A stretch of 32,826 bases of DNA, taken from contig JAWVZB010000023.1 in assembly GCA_033722375.1 (NCBI GenBank), forward strand, positions 1-32,826, written 5' to 3'. The notes under the pieces are model-generated. The model had not been told where the DNA came from, made no database searches, and worked only from the letters and a program-made list of their open reading frames with translations. Origin of the DNA: JAWVZB01 sp033722375. GTDB taxonomy: Bacteria; Actinomycetota; Nitriliruptoria; Nitriliruptorales; Nitriliruptoraceae. A program made the translations under genes and the position numbers. Positions 20,538-29,312 of the stretch are shown here, one piece after another. Within the stretch, counting starts at the first letter, position 1, and every line of letters begins with the position of its first letter.

Positions 20538-21680
20538 TCAGTCCCGGCGGCTGAAGCGGCGTCGCAGCCACCCCGGGAGGTGCCGCACGCCCCGTCCCGT
20601 CGATGCGAGCACCCGCGCCCCGTAGGCCGGGACCCGCAGCACGTGCCCGATCGTCGGGATCTCCATGACCTGCTCGAGTCGACGGGCGGCCCGTTCCCGC
20701 ATCGCTCGCCGCCGGCCGATCCATCCGCGACGGCGGAACCACGCGAGCATGCCGCCGATGATGAGCAGGAAGACCCCCCACAGCACGAAGTACGACCAGC
20801 GCCACCCGAGCTCGGGCATGTACTCGAAGTTCATCCCGTAGATGCCGGCCAGCACAGAGACGGGGAGCAGCAGCGCCGAGATCAGCGTGAGGACGGTCAC
20901 CATCTCGTTCACGTCGTCGTTGACCGCTGACCGGTAGTTGTCCATCGCCGAGTCCAGGAGCTGGCGGTAGGAGTCGGTCAGTTCGACCATCCGGTAGAGG
21001 TGGTCGTGTACGTCGCGGAACAGGTGTGCATCCTCGTCGGGTACCACCTCGAGCGGCTCGCGCGACAGTCGGCGGATGACCTCCGCCTGCGGGACGAGGG
21101 CTCGACGGAGCTGGATCACGTCCCGTTGGAGCCCGTAGATCTCGCGCCGGGTGTCCTCGGTCGGGTCGGTGAGGATGTCCTCCTCCACCCAGTCGAGGCG
21201 CTGGTCGATCAGGTCGGCGAAGGGCACGAACACGTCGTTCATGACGTCGAGGACGAGGTGCAGGAGCTGCGTCGGCCGCCGTGGAGCTCGGAAGCCCCGC
21301 TGCCGGAGTCGGTTGGCGATGTGGCTGACCGACGCCAGGGAGTCCTCGTGGTAGGTGACGAGCAGGTCCCGCTTCAGGGCGACGTCGAGCTCGACCGTGT
21401 CGACCTCGAGCGCAGCCTGCTCGAGCTTGACCCCGTGGATCGTCAGCGACAGCTGGTCGTCGAGCACGTCCAGCTTCGGGAGGTGGCGGTCGTCGCGCAT
21501 GTCCTCGATGACGGCCGGGTCGAGCCCGAGGCGAGGATGGGTCAGCAGGGCGGATTCCTCGTCGCTCGGCGTGGCGACGTCGACCCACAGGAAGCCGTCG
21601 ATCTCGCCGAGGGTGTCGAGCGCGCTGGGATCGAGCGTCTCGACCCGGCCCGCGTGCAGGTGGTGGATCGTCACGGCCAC
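20538..21680 (-). CDS. corA: CorA-family magnesium/divalent cation transporter
   Basis: 380-aa pentameric Mg2+ channel subunit. A large acidic cytosolic domain with long helices leads to two C-terminal membrane helices; TM1 ends in the selectivity motif YGMNFEYMPEL (GMN at 282-284) and TM2 is YFVLWGVFLLIIGGMLAWF. Odd point: most CorA proteins stop within about 10 residues of TM2, whereas this one continues for about 65 residues rich in Arg (RRRAMRERAARRLEQ and WLRRRFSRR). GTG at 21680 chosen for GGGAGG 6 nt upstream. Shares its promoter region with fakA (divergent). Confidence 0.94.
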   Translation of the reverse strand: MAVTIHHLHAGRVETLDPSALDTLGEIDGFLWVDVATPSDEESALLTHPRLGLDPAVIEDMRDDRHLPKLDVLDDQLSLTIHGVKLEQAALEVDTVELDVALKRDLLVTYHEDSLASVSHIANRLRQRGFRAPRRPTQLLHLVLDVMNDVFVPFADLIDQRLDWVEEDILTDPTEDTRREIYGLQRDVIQLRRALVPQAEVIRRLSREPLEVVPDEDAHLFRDVHDHLYRMVELTDSYRQLLDSAMDNYRSAVNDDVNEMVTVLTLISALLLPVSVLAGIYGMNFEYMPELGWRWSYFVLWGVFLLIIGGMLAWFRRRGWIGRRRAMRERAARRLEQVMEIPTIGHVLRVPAYGARVLASTGRGVRHLPGWLRRRFSRRD

Positions 21681-21704
21681 GGTGTGCCTCCCGGTCGGTG
21701 CCGG

Positions 21705-21710
21705 AGGCTA
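21705..21710 (-). promoter_or_regulatory. Candidate -10 box for corA (TAGCCT)
   Basis: Minus-strand TAGCCT, 24 nt before the corA GTG. Confidence 0.4.
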
Positions 21711-21732
21711 ACGGCCTGTCCGTGCCTCCACC

Positions 21733-21738
21733 TAGGCT
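21733..21738 (+). promoter_or_regulatory. Candidate -10 box for fakA-recG (TAGGCT)
   Basis: TAGGCT, 42 nt before the fakA ATG; GGGAGG at 6 nt is the ribosome site. Confidence 0.4.
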
Positions 21739-21780
21739 CGCGGCGTACCCAGAGGCGATCGCGGGAGCGGGAGGTGGGTG

Positions 21781-23412
21781 ATGTCCGAGGGGGCCTCACC
21801 GGAGCCGTTGTCCCGCGGACAGCTCCCCGACGTGCTCGAGCGGATCCACAGCACCCTGCTCGAACATCGGGACGAGGTCGATGCGCTCAACGTGTTCCCC
21901 GTGCCCGACGGTGACACGGGCAGCAACATGGTGGCCACCGCCCGGGCTGCGGTCGCAGCGATGCACGACGTTCCCGACCGGGCGACCGCGGCCGAGCGGT
22001 CCCAGGCCGTCGCGCGCGGGGCGCTGCGCGGAGCGCGGGGCAACTCCGGGGTCATCCTGAGTCAGGTGATCCGGGCGCTGGCACAGGGACTGGCCGACCA
22101 CGAGGAGCTGGGCGTCGCCGAGTTCGCCGCGGTGCTGGAACGGTCTCGCGAGCTCGCCTACGACGCCGTGGCAGACCCCGTCGAAGGCACGATCCTCACG
22201 ACCATCACCCAGGCGGCGATCCGGGCGCGGCGCTGCGCACAGGAGGGGCGTGATCTCGCGACCACGCTGTCCTGGGTGCTCGACGACGTCGAATCGACCA
22301 CCCAGGACACGCTCGGGATGCTCGCCGCCAACCGCGACGCCGGGGTGGTCGACGCGGGTGCCCGTGGCTTCGCGTTGGTGATCGGGGCGCTGCATGCCCA
22401 CGTCACAGGCGAGCCGTTCCAGCCGTCCCCGCTCGAGTCCGCCCCGGTCCGCTCCCGCGACCCTGTCACCGCCCGGGAAGCGGGCTCGCTCGAGTTCCGC
22501 TTCGAGGTCCAGTACCTCCTGGACGCCGGCGAGGATGCAGCGACTCCATTGGAGAAGGAGCTGACGAGCCTCGGCGACTCGGTGACGGTCGTCGCTGCGG
22601 ACGGCCTGTTGTCGGTGCACGTGCACACCAACGACGTCGGCGCGGCGATCGAGGCCGGTCTCGACCACGGTCGGCCCTCCGACGTCACGGTGGCGTCCTT
22701 CGAGGACCAGATGGCCGCCAGGTCGGCGTCGACGCCCTCCGAACGGGTCGACCTGGGTTGCGTCGCCGTCTTGCCGCACGGACGCCTGGGGGAGATCGCG
22801 CGGGAGCACGCGGCGGTGGCGGTGCCCGGCGCGGCCGGTGATCTGCCGTCGGTCGACGAGCTGCTCGAGGGCATCCGCGAGGCCGCCGCCGACACTGTCC
22901 TGCTGTTGCCGGGCCATCGCAACGTGGTGCCCACGGCGCGCCAGGCACGCGACGTGGCCGAGGAGGAAGGGCTCGGAACGGTCGAGCTGATCCCGGCCAC
23001 GAGCGCACCGGCGGTGGTGGCGGCGCTGGCCCTGTTCGACCCGTCTGCGGATCCCGACGTCGTCGCCACCGAGATGGAGGAGACCGCCGCGGCAGTGCGG
23101 TCGGGAGAGGTCGTCGCGGCCGTACGGGACGCGGAAACGCCGATCGGTCCCGTGCGCAAAGGTCAGTACATGGCGGTCGTCGGCGGCGACGCCCTGGCCG
23201 TCAGCGACGATCCGGTCGAGGCCCTCCGCGCGGTCGCGGAGCACTACGCCGAAGCCCGCTGCGAGCTGGTGACCCTGATCGTCGGCGACGGCGTCGACAC
23301 TGACGAGCGGGGCGTAGCCGTCGGCGTCGTCACCGACGTGCTCGGCGACCTCGAGGTCGAGGTCATCGACGGCAGGCAGCGCCCCGCCCGCTACCTCGTC
23401 GGGATCGAATGA
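21781..23412 (+). CDS. fakA: FakA-like fatty acid kinase (DAK2 + DegV-like C-terminal domain)
   Basis: 543 aa. The N-terminal DhaL/DAK2 domain has NVFPVPDGDTGSNM (37-50), whose three Asp residues hold the Mg2-ATP, followed by RGARGNSGVILSQ and DAGARGF. The middle section has LSVHVHTND, with the His that binds the acyl substrate in FakA, and the C-terminal DegV-like domain ends VEVIDGRQ. In firmicutes FakA phosphorylates fatty acids delivered by FakB; no FakB is seen in this window. ATG at 21781 (GTG three bases earlier is possible). Overlaps recG by 4 nt (ATGA), a pairing conserved across Gram-positives. Confidence 0.92.
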   Translation: MSEGASPEPLSRGQLPDVLERIHSTLLEHRDEVDALNVFPVPDGDTGSNMVATARAAVAAMHDVPDRATAAERSQAVARGALRGARGNSGVILSQVIRALAQGLADHEELGVAEFAAVLERSRELAYDAVADPVEGTILTTITQAAIRARRCAQEGRDLATTLSWVLDDVESTTQDTLGMLAANRDAGVVDAGARGFALVIGALHAHVTGEPFQPSPLESAPVRSRDPVTAREAGSLEFRFEVQYLLDAGEDAATPLEKELTSLGDSVTVVAADGLLSVHVHTNDVGAAIEAGLDHGRPSDVTVASFEDQMAARSASTPSERVDLGCVAVLPHGRLGEIAREHAAVAVPGAAGDLPSVDELLEGIREAAADTVLLLPGHRNVVPTARQARDVAEEEGLGTVELIPATSAPAVVAALALFDPSADPDVVATEMEETAAAVRSGEVVAAVRDAETPIGPVRKGQYMAVVGGDALAVSDDPVEALRAVAEHYAEARCELVTLIVGDGVDTDERGVAVGVVTDVLGDLEVEVIDGRQRPARYLVGIE

Positions 23413-25586
23413 CCGTGTCGGGACGGCTGGGGCTCGACGATCCGGTTGATGCCGTTCCGGGCGTCGGGCCCAAGACGGCTGCCAAGCTCGACCGGTCGTT
23501 CGGGATCGAGACCGTCCGCGATCTGATCGAGCACTACCCGCGAGGCCACCGCGACCTCGGGGAGGTCGTCGACCTCGGACAGGTGACCGTGGGCGCTCCG
23601 GCCACGCTCATCGGACGGATCGTGGGCTGGGAGACGAAACGGACACGGACGCGGAAAGGGGGGCGGCGCCTGGTCATCACCGAGGGCACCGTCGAGGCGT
23701 CCGGGGGTGGCACGTTCGCGGTGACCTTCTTCAACCAGCCGTGGCGCGAGCGCCAGCTCCGGCGGGGGACCGTCGCGGCGTTCAGCGGGAAGGTCGAGCG
23801 CTTCCGTGGTGACCTCAAGCTCTCGGTGCCCCAGGTGCAGATCCTCCACGGCACCGACGAGGAGGGACTCGAGCACGACCGCATGCTGTCCGTCTACCCG
23901 GGCACCAGCGAGCTGCCACCGTGGCGGATCAGGGAGCACGTCGACGCGGCGCTCGAGGAACTGCCTCCGTTCGAGGACTACCTGTCCGAGGAGCTGCTCG
24001 ATCGCCACGATCTCCTGACCCTCGACGACGCGATCCGCGGCTACCACGCCCCGCCAGACCGCCCGACGGCGCGGGCAGCCCGGAAGCGGCTCGTCTTCGA
24101 CGAGCTGTTCACGCTCCAGCTCGGGCTTCAGTGGCGGCGCGCACACCTCGAGGCCGAGCTCGCCGGGAAGGACAACCATCCGCACGAGCACGGTTCCTCG
24201 CTGATCAGCCGGTTCGTCTCGTCCCTGCCGTTCGAACCGACCTCCGCCCAGGAGCGCGCGTTCGACGAGATCGGGGCGGACCTCGCGTCCGAGCGACCCA
24301 TGCACCGGCTGCTCCAGGGGGATGTCGGGGCGGGCAAGACCCTCGTCGCGACGTGGGCGATGCTGTGCGCGGTCGACAACGGCCGCCAGGCCGCGCTGAT
24401 GGCGCCCACCGAGGTGCTGGCCGAACAGCATCACCGCACGCTGCTCGCCCAGCTCGAGCCGCTGGGTGTCAACATGATGGACGGCATCCGGGTCGAGGTG
24501 CTGACCTCGTCATCCACGACGAGCGAGCGGCGTCGGATCCTGAGCGGGTTGCTGACCGGTGAGGTCGGCATCGTCGTCGGAACGCACGCGTTGTTGGAGG
24601 AGGAGGTCCGGTTCGCCGACCTCGGGGTCGTGGTGATCGACGAACAGCACCGCTTCGGCGTGTCGCAGCGGGTCCGGCTCAAGGAGAAGGGCGAGCAGGA
24701 GTCGGGACCCGGGCCGGCGGCGATGCCGGACGTGCTGGTCATGACCGCGACGCCGATCCCTCGCTCGTTGGCGCTGACGCTGTACGGGGACCTCGACGTC
24801 ACGGTGTTGGACGAGCTCCCGCCGGGGCGCCGGCCGATCGTGACCCAGCTGATCACGCCCCGCGAGCGCGACCGGCGCGACCGGCTGTACGACTTCGTCC
24901 GCGAGCAGGCCGCGCAGGGCCTCCAGACCTACGTGGTCTGTCCCCTGGTCGAGGACTCCGAGGAGATCGCCGCCAGGAACGCCACCGACGAGCACGCCCG
25001 ACTCGTCGAACGCTTCCCCGACCTCGAGGTCGAGCTCGTCCATGGCCGCATGCGCAGCGACGAGAAGGACGCGGCCATGCAGCGGTTCCGCTCGGGGGAG
25101 GCGGACGTGCTCGTGGCCACCACCGTGATCGAGGTCGGCGTCGACGTCCCCCAGGCCACGATCATGGTCATCGAGGACGCCGAGCGGTTCGGTATCAGCC
25201 AGCTCCACCAGCTCCGCGGCCGGGTCGGGCGGGGCGGGGACAAGAGCTACTGCGTGCTGTTCGCGGGGTGGCACGGCGAGATCACCGACGAGGCGCGGGA
25301 GCGCCTCGACGCGGTGGCGGCGACGACCGACGGCTTCGAGCTCGCGGAGAAGGACCTCGAGATCCGCGGCGAGGGACAGCTCTTCGGGCAGCGACAGTCG
25401 GGGCTCCCCGATCTGAAGATCGCGCGCCTCCAGCGCGACATCGGGCTCATCGGGACGACGAGGGGCGAGGCCGAGCGGATCATCGCCGACGACCCTCATC
25501 TGCTGGGGCATCCCAGCCTGCGGGCCGAGGTGCTGCGCCGCTACGAGGGCGGCCTCGAGGAGTTCGCCGCCCTCGAGACCGGCTGA
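23409..25586 (+). CDS. recG: ATP-dependent DNA helicase RecG
   Basis: Reverses stalled replication forks and migrates branched DNA. 725 aa. The N-terminal wedge/OB domain starts with VPGVGPKTAAKL (16-27). Helicase domain 1 has Walker A GDVGAGKT (304-311) and DEQHRFG (411-417, the RecG-specific DEQH box); MTATPIPRSL, VATTVIEVGVDVP and QLRGRVGRG follow, then the TRG motif region. All motifs are intact. ATG at 23409 overlaps the fakA stop. Downstream, where rsmD and coaD normally follow, lies a gene-poor accessory stretch. Confidence 0.97.
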   Translation: MTVSGRLGLDDPVDAVPGVGPKTAAKLDRSFGIETVRDLIEHYPRGHRDLGEVVDLGQVTVGAPATLIGRIVGWETKRTRTRKGGRRLVITEGTVEASGGGTFAVTFFNQPWRERQLRRGTVAAFSGKVERFRGDLKLSVPQVQILHGTDEEGLEHDRMLSVYPGTSELPPWRIREHVDAALEELPPFEDYLSEELLDRHDLLTLDDAIRGYHAPPDRPTARAARKRLVFDELFTLQLGLQWRRAHLEAELAGKDNHPHEHGSSLISRFVSSLPFEPTSAQERAFDEIGADLASERPMHRLLQGDVGAGKTLVATWAMLCAVDNGRQAALMAPTEVLAEQHHRTLLAQLEPLGVNMMDGIRVEVLTSSSTTSERRRILSGLLTGEVGIVVGTHALLEEEVRFADLGVVVIDEQHRFGVSQRVRLKEKGEQESGPGPAAMPDVLVMTATPIPRSLALTLYGDLDVTVLDELPPGRRPIVTQLITPRERDRRDRLYDFVREQAAQGLQTYVVCPLVEDSEEIAARNATDEHARLVERFPDLEVELVHGRMRSDEKDAAMQRFRSGEADVLVATTVIEVGVDVPQATIMVIEDAERFGISQLHQLRGRVGRGGDKSYCVLFAGWHGEITDEARERLDAVAATTDGFELAEKDLEIRGEGQLFGQRQSGLPDLKIARLQRDIGLIGTTRGEAERIIADDPHLLGHPSLRAEVLRRYEGGLEEFAALETG

Positions 25587-26085
25587 GTTCGACAGCAAGA
25601 CGAGGTTTCAGGTGGGAGGTCCGCTGCTGGTGTCGCGGTGGGCCCCGTCCACCACAGCGCCCCGCCCTCCCGGATGGTTGCGCTGCATGGGCCGATACAG
25701 GATGGGCGCCGACCTGCTCGAAGCCGTGGCTCTGGCGGGGCGCCTTGGCGGAGCAGCGCAGTGAACGCGTCACGAACCGTGCCTGCTACTGCGAACCAGC
25801 TCGCGCGGCCCTGCAGGAAGGCGGTGTGGATCGCCCAGCACGGGTCGGAGTGACCGAGACAGAACGTGACTCGGACACCGTGGCGAGAACGGCCGTGTGA
25901 GGCATGTCCTCGTTGGCTATGGCGGCGAAGTACCGCAACGCGAAAGCCGTGCTGTGCATGCGCGGCCGTTCGGTCTCTTCCGCCCACAGTGCCGATGCTC
26001 GACTCGGAGCTCACTGACCTCCCGCCGGACCTGCGGACAGGGCACATCGCTCCTCCGCGTCGGCGCGGGTTGCCACGCTGGGGTG
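25587..26085. other. 499-nt gap without recognisable gene
   Basis: Open frames exist on both strands (for example minus 25541-26047) but none shows GC-rich third positions, a ribosome site or a known motif, and the longest overlaps the recG end. Base composition is visibly lower in GC than the flanking core genes. No tRNA or repeat seen. May be decayed DNA at the edge of an acquired segment. Confidence 0.5.
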
Positions 26086-27090
26086 CTATCGCGCTTCGAG
26101 TCTTTCGAGAGCGTCAGCGATGAAGCGCCTTGCGCGGGCCTCGACCTGGTGTGTCGTCAGATCGGTGCGGCCTTGTGCGTGGAACGCCGGCAGCCAATGT
26201 GCGGGTGTGGGCAGGCAACGCAGCCCCCCGAGCAGGTCGTAGAACCAGAGGTCCTCCGGTACGACTCCTCCGGCCTGACGGTAGCCCGCCAGGAACGCGT
26301 CGACGGTTCCCTCCACGGCGGTCAACGCCAGGTCGAGTCGGCAGTAGCCGAGGTCGCGCCCGGGATCTCCCCGGCCGGACCACGTGACGTCGATCACGGC
26401 CGCGGTGTCACCGTGACGCATGACGTTTCCGGGGTGGAAGTCGTCATGCAGGAACGTCTGATCCTGTCCGGAGACCATCCGCACGCCATGCTCGATCGCA
26501 GCGTGCAGTCCGGATCGATCGAGCATGTCATCATCGGCAGGAGCGGAGCCGGACAGGATCGCTGTGACTTGCGTCTCCAACGTCCCCGGGTCGGGGACAT
26601 GTTCCATCGAGGTGCCGGGGATCCGGTGCAGTTGCGCGAGGAGCCGGCCGGCCAGTGCGGCTCCACGAGCATCCAGGCTCGCCGCCACTGGCTGTCCCGG
26701 CAGGTCACTCATCGCGAGTGCAGGCTGGCCGAAGACCTCACCCGACGGATCTGACCACAGCAGCCGCGGGGCCGGTGCTTCGTGCGCGGCCAACACCGCG
26801 AGCGTCGCCACCTCGCCCGCGGCGTCCTCGGGGCCGTGCCCGCGCTCGGGCTGGAAACGTCGAACCACGGCCGTGACCGGTTCGCCGTCGGTCTTGACCG
26901 CCGTGATGCGGTCCAGGAGGGTGCTCAGGCCGCCTGCGATGGGCTGGCTCGTGCTGAATCGAGCGCCGGGCCAGAGCCCCTGCGTAAGGGCGCGCCACGC
27001 ACCGTCTGGTACTTCGCGAGCCCGTCCCGCGCGCAGCAGCGCAAGCCACCGAGGGGACGCTGCGTCTTCCTCCAAGCCCGGCCCTGTCAT
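26086..27090 (-). CDS. Aminoglycoside phosphotransferase (APH)-family kinase
   Basis: 334 aa, eukaryotic-kinase-like APH fold. The N-lobe has AVVRRFQPERGHG; the C-lobe has LHDDFHPGNVMRHGD with catalytic Asp217 and Asn222, and VIDVTWSGRGDPGRDLGY with the metal-binding Asp234. The second Asp of HDD replaces the usual HGD context but keeps the catalytic position. Substrate could be an aminoglycoside, a macrolide, choline or a homoserine-like metabolite; the family does not tell. Start ATG at 27090 has no clear ribosome site but lies 15 nt after a TAGCGT box. First gene of the accessory region, divergent from the methyltransferase. Confidence 0.85.
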   Translation of the reverse strand: MTGPGLEEDAASPRWLALLRAGRAREVPDGAWRALTQGLWPGARFSTSQPIAGGLSTLLDRITAVKTDGEPVTAVVRRFQPERGHGPEDAAGEVATLAVLAAHEAPAPRLLWSDPSGEVFGQPALAMSDLPGQPVAASLDARGAALAGRLLAQLHRIPGTSMEHVPDPGTLETQVTAILSGSAPADDDMLDRSGLHAAIEHGVRMVSGQDQTFLHDDFHPGNVMRHGDTAAVIDVTWSGRGDPGRDLGYCRLDLALTAVEGTVDAFLAGYRQAGGVVPEDLWFYDLLGGLRCLPTPAHWLPAFHAQGRTDLTTHQVEARARRFIADALERLEAR

Positions 27091-27105
27091 CGTGGCGTGC
27101 TGCGG

Positions 27106-27111
27106 ACGCTA
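27106..27111 (-). promoter_or_regulatory. Candidate -10 box for the APH gene (TAGCGT)
   Basis: Minus-strand TAGCGT ends 15 nt before the ATG, predicting a leader under 10 nt. This agrees with the missing ribosome-binding site. Confidence 0.35.
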
Positions 27112-27139
27112 CTGCGAAGGCTCTCGCGAGTTGGTAGGT

Positions 27140-27166
27140 AGTGGAGGACTGGCCGGCTCCGCCACT
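27140..27166. repeat. Imperfect palindrome in the divergent APH/methyltransferase promoter region
   Basis: AGTGG-A-GGA ... TCC-G-CCACT, eight pairs with one central mismatch per arm, around a GGCC core. It lies upstream of the APH -10 box, where an operator would sit. Could also be chance in GC-rich DNA. Confidence 0.25.
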
Positions 27167-27289
27167 CAGCGTGACGATTGTCGGAGCCTCACGACGCGGC
27201 CAACGGGAGCCCACCGCGCCCTATTGCCCACGAGGGGGATCAGCCCCCTTCCGTCCGGATCGGCAGACTCGCGACCCGAGGAGTACGGC

Positions 27290-28090
27290 ATGACAGAGCC
27301 AGCGACATGGCATCACGGACTGATGGCCGAGTGGTGGTCACACTTCCACGACGACTTCCGTGCGCATGAGCTCGATTACTACCTCGATGCGGTGTCCCGC
27401 CTCGGCGGCCCGGTCCTTGACGCTGGCTGTGGGTCAGGCAGGGTGATGGTCCCCTTGCTCGACGCAGGCTTCGAGGTGGACGGCTGCGACCAGTCGGCGG
27501 ACATGATCACGGTGTGCCGGGACAAGGCCCGAAGCGCGGGCCACGACCCCCGGCTCGTGGTCCAAGCGTTGCACGAGCTGGACCTCGGTCGCCGCTATCG
27601 CACGATCGTGGTCGTCGGTGTTTTCGGCCTGGGCAGCACCCGCGACTGGGACGTGGAGGGGCTGCGCCGCCTCCCCGACCACCTCGAACCGGGAGGCACG
27701 CTGCTGCTGGATCTCGAGGTGCCGTGGAGTGATCCTGTTGCGTGGGCGTGCTGGACAGTGGCCGGGAGGCAGACGCTCCCGGAGCCGTGGCCGTCCGAGC
27801 CACGCCGTCGTCTGGCCCGGACCGGCGCCATCTACACGATGGCCAACCGCATCTTCGCCTGCGACCCCCTGGGTCAGCTGATGACCTACGAGACTCGGAT
27901 CGAGCGGTGGCGCGACGGCGAGCTCGAAGCTCGAGAACTGCGGCGCTTGGACGTGAGGCAGTACGTGCCTTCCGAGGTCCGTCTCATGCTCGAGACCGCA
28001 GGCTTTGGCGATGTCGAGGTGCATGGTGAGCACGAGCGACGCGAGCCGGCATCCGACGACGATTTCGTGGTCTTCGCCGCCCGCCGGTGA
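27290..28090 (+). CDS. Class I SAM-dependent methyltransferase
   Basis: 266 aa. Motif I PVLDAGCGSGRV (42-52), the acidic end of strand 2 (DGCDQSADM), a motif IV-like LEPGGTLLLDLEVPW and a C-terminal strand pair ending DDFVVFAAR place it in the Methyltransf_25/31 group of small-molecule methyltransferases. The substrate is unknown. ATG at 27290 with GAGGAG 7 nt upstream. A GGGGG-ATCAG-CCCCC hairpin (27233-27249) lies in its leader. The P-loop kinase follows after 11 nt, so the two are probably co-transcribed. Confidence 0.85.
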   Translation: MTEPATWHHGLMAEWWSHFHDDFRAHELDYYLDAVSRLGGPVLDAGCGSGRVMVPLLDAGFEVDGCDQSADMITVCRDKARSAGHDPRLVVQALHELDLGRRYRTIVVVGVFGLGSTRDWDVEGLRRLPDHLEPGGTLLLDLEVPWSDPVAWACWTVAGRQTLPEPWPSEPRRRLARTGAIYTMANRIFACDPLGQLMTYETRIERWRDGELEARELRRLDVRQYVPSEVRLMLETAGFGDVEVHGEHERREPASDDDFVVFAARR

Positions 28091-28101
28091 GAGGGTGACT
28101 C

Positions 28102-28734
28102 ATGCCAGATGCAGTGGGAGTGGGAGTCGTGAGCCAGTTGGACGTCATCTTCATCGGTGGCGCTCCGGGCAGCGGAAAGTCGACATTGGGTAGGGCTTTG
28201 GCAACCGCTCTTGGCTACGGGTCGCTGACGGGGGACGACCTTGCGATCGCAGCCCGGTCGGTGACCAAGCCAGGCGACCATCCCGGGTTGCATCTCATCG
28301 GGGATGATGGCCCTGTCGGGTACTTCACCCGCGGCCCGGTCGAGAAACTCATCAGCGACGCCGAAGCCCAGGAGTCCGCCCTGTGGCCGGCTCTTGAGCG
28401 TGTCGCTCTGTCTCATCTGCAGACCAAGGCAGGGGTCGTGATCGACTGGTGGCTTCTACGACCTGAAACAGTGTTAGCCATGGGGCACGACCGGGTCGCC
28501 TCGTTGTGGTTGGCCATCGACCCGGACGTGCTGTGGGAGCGGGAACGTCAGAACACCGATTTCCTTGACGCTGCGGACGATCCCGAGCGGATGTTGGACA
28601 ACTTCATGGCCCGCAGCCTCTGGCGGAACGATCTCGTACACCGACAGGCAAGCTCCTTGGGCCTGCCACTGTTGTCGATCACCGACCAGACCGTGGCCGA
28701 GCTGACGGCTCAAGCGCTCGACGCTCTGTCCTGA
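28102..28734 (+). CDS. P-loop (AAA_33-like) small-molecule kinase
   Basis: 210 aa. Walker A GGAPGSGKST (19-28) directly after strand 1, a DD pair at the end of strand 2 (LTGDDLAI), WLAIDPDVLWERERQN as the lid region with Arg/Glu pairs, and a helical C-terminus. This is the layout of nucleoside/gluconate-kinase-like and zeta-toxin-like P-loop kinases; substrate not recognisable. GTG at 28129 (MSQLDVIFIGG, GGGAG upstream) is a likely alternative start, giving 201 aa. Contains a TTA leucine codon at 28474-28476, the only one I noticed in the coding sequences here. Follows the methyltransferase closely. Confidence 0.8.
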   Translation: MPDAVGVGVVSQLDVIFIGGAPGSGKSTLGRALATALGYGSLTGDDLAIAARSVTKPGDHPGLHLIGDDGPVGYFTRGPVEKLISDAEAQESALWPALERVALSHLQTKAGVVIDWWLLRPETVLAMGHDRVASLWLAIDPDVLWERERQNTDFLDAADDPERMLDNFMARSLWRNDLVHRQASSLGLPLLSITDQTVAELTAQALDALS

Positions 28735-28783
28735 GCCCGCGCTGACCAGCTTCGCTGTCCGACCCGAGCGTCCGGCGGTAACC

Positions 28784-29005
28784 GTGGCTCCAGGCGGACG
28801 GCGACGGGCCGCGACCTCCCATCGCGCAGCGCCTCAAGTCCTTGCCAGCCCACGGAACTGCGGTTGTTCACGGTCGCGGAAGGCTGCCCTGGACCTTCTC
28901 CTGCTGGCGCCGACCGGTTTGAAGGCTGATCGGCCCGACCCGAACACGTACCGGCGGCGACTCGACGGGCTCGCCGCCGCCGTGGCCGCCATGCTGGACA
29001 GCTGA
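28784..29005 (+). pseudogene. Possible remnant of a coding sequence
   Basis: The last third (KAALDLLLLAPTGLKADRP, then TYRRRLDGLAAAVAAMLDS and a stop) has strongly GC-rich third codon positions and a helical, protein-like composition. The upstream part in this frame looks non-coding, while a neighbouring frame (ELRLFTVAEG) looks better. This suggests a frameshifted or truncated gene end. No family recognised; could be chance. Confidence 0.25.
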
Positions 29006-29261
29006 GACAGAACGTCCTGCACGTCGTAGGTGCCACCACCTCAGGGCCGTCGACTCCCCCAAGCGCTCCATCGGCACATCGATGGTCCTTCCGACACACC
29101 TCACGCGCCCGGATCGGGACCACGCAGCAGGTATCGCAAGCGACAAGGTCGATGCTGGGGCGCTCAAGAGGGGGGTGGTTGAACGGCGGCGGGACGCCAG
29201 GGATCCTCGGCGTGGGCTTCGCCGGGCCGCTGACATCCCGAGCCGCTCGCTGAAGCCTGAG

Positions 29262-29267
29262 TACGTT
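29262..29267 (+). promoter_or_regulatory. Candidate -10 box for the hydrolase (TACGTT)
   Basis: TACGTT, 45 nt before the GTG at 29313. Confidence 0.3.
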
Positions 29268-29312
29268 CTTGTCGCGCCCGGCGGCCAGTCTCTGAGCAGG
29301 AAAGGATCAGCC

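Larger units (their letters stand above)
28735..29312. other. 578-nt gap with at most a gene remnant
   Basis: No complete gene. The plus-strand frame ending at 29005 is GC3-rich over its last 40 codons (see the separate entry). The rest shows no coding bias, RNA gene or repeat. A candidate promoter for the hydrolase lies at 29262. Confidence 0.45.

Noticed and set aside
25541..26047. 168-codon minus-strand open frame after recG
   Set aside because: It overlaps the recG 3' end, has no ribosome site or third-position bias, and matches no family I recognise.
28710..29236. Overlapping minus-strand open frames between the kinase and the hydrolase
   Set aside because: They cover both strands with Arg-rich, non-homologous sequence. 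Only a short plus-strand stretch shows codon bias.
29082..29312. N-terminal extension of the alpha/beta hydrolase frame
   Set aside because: It lacks coding bias and homology; the ribosome site AGGAAAGGA and the start of the fold point to the GTG at 29313.
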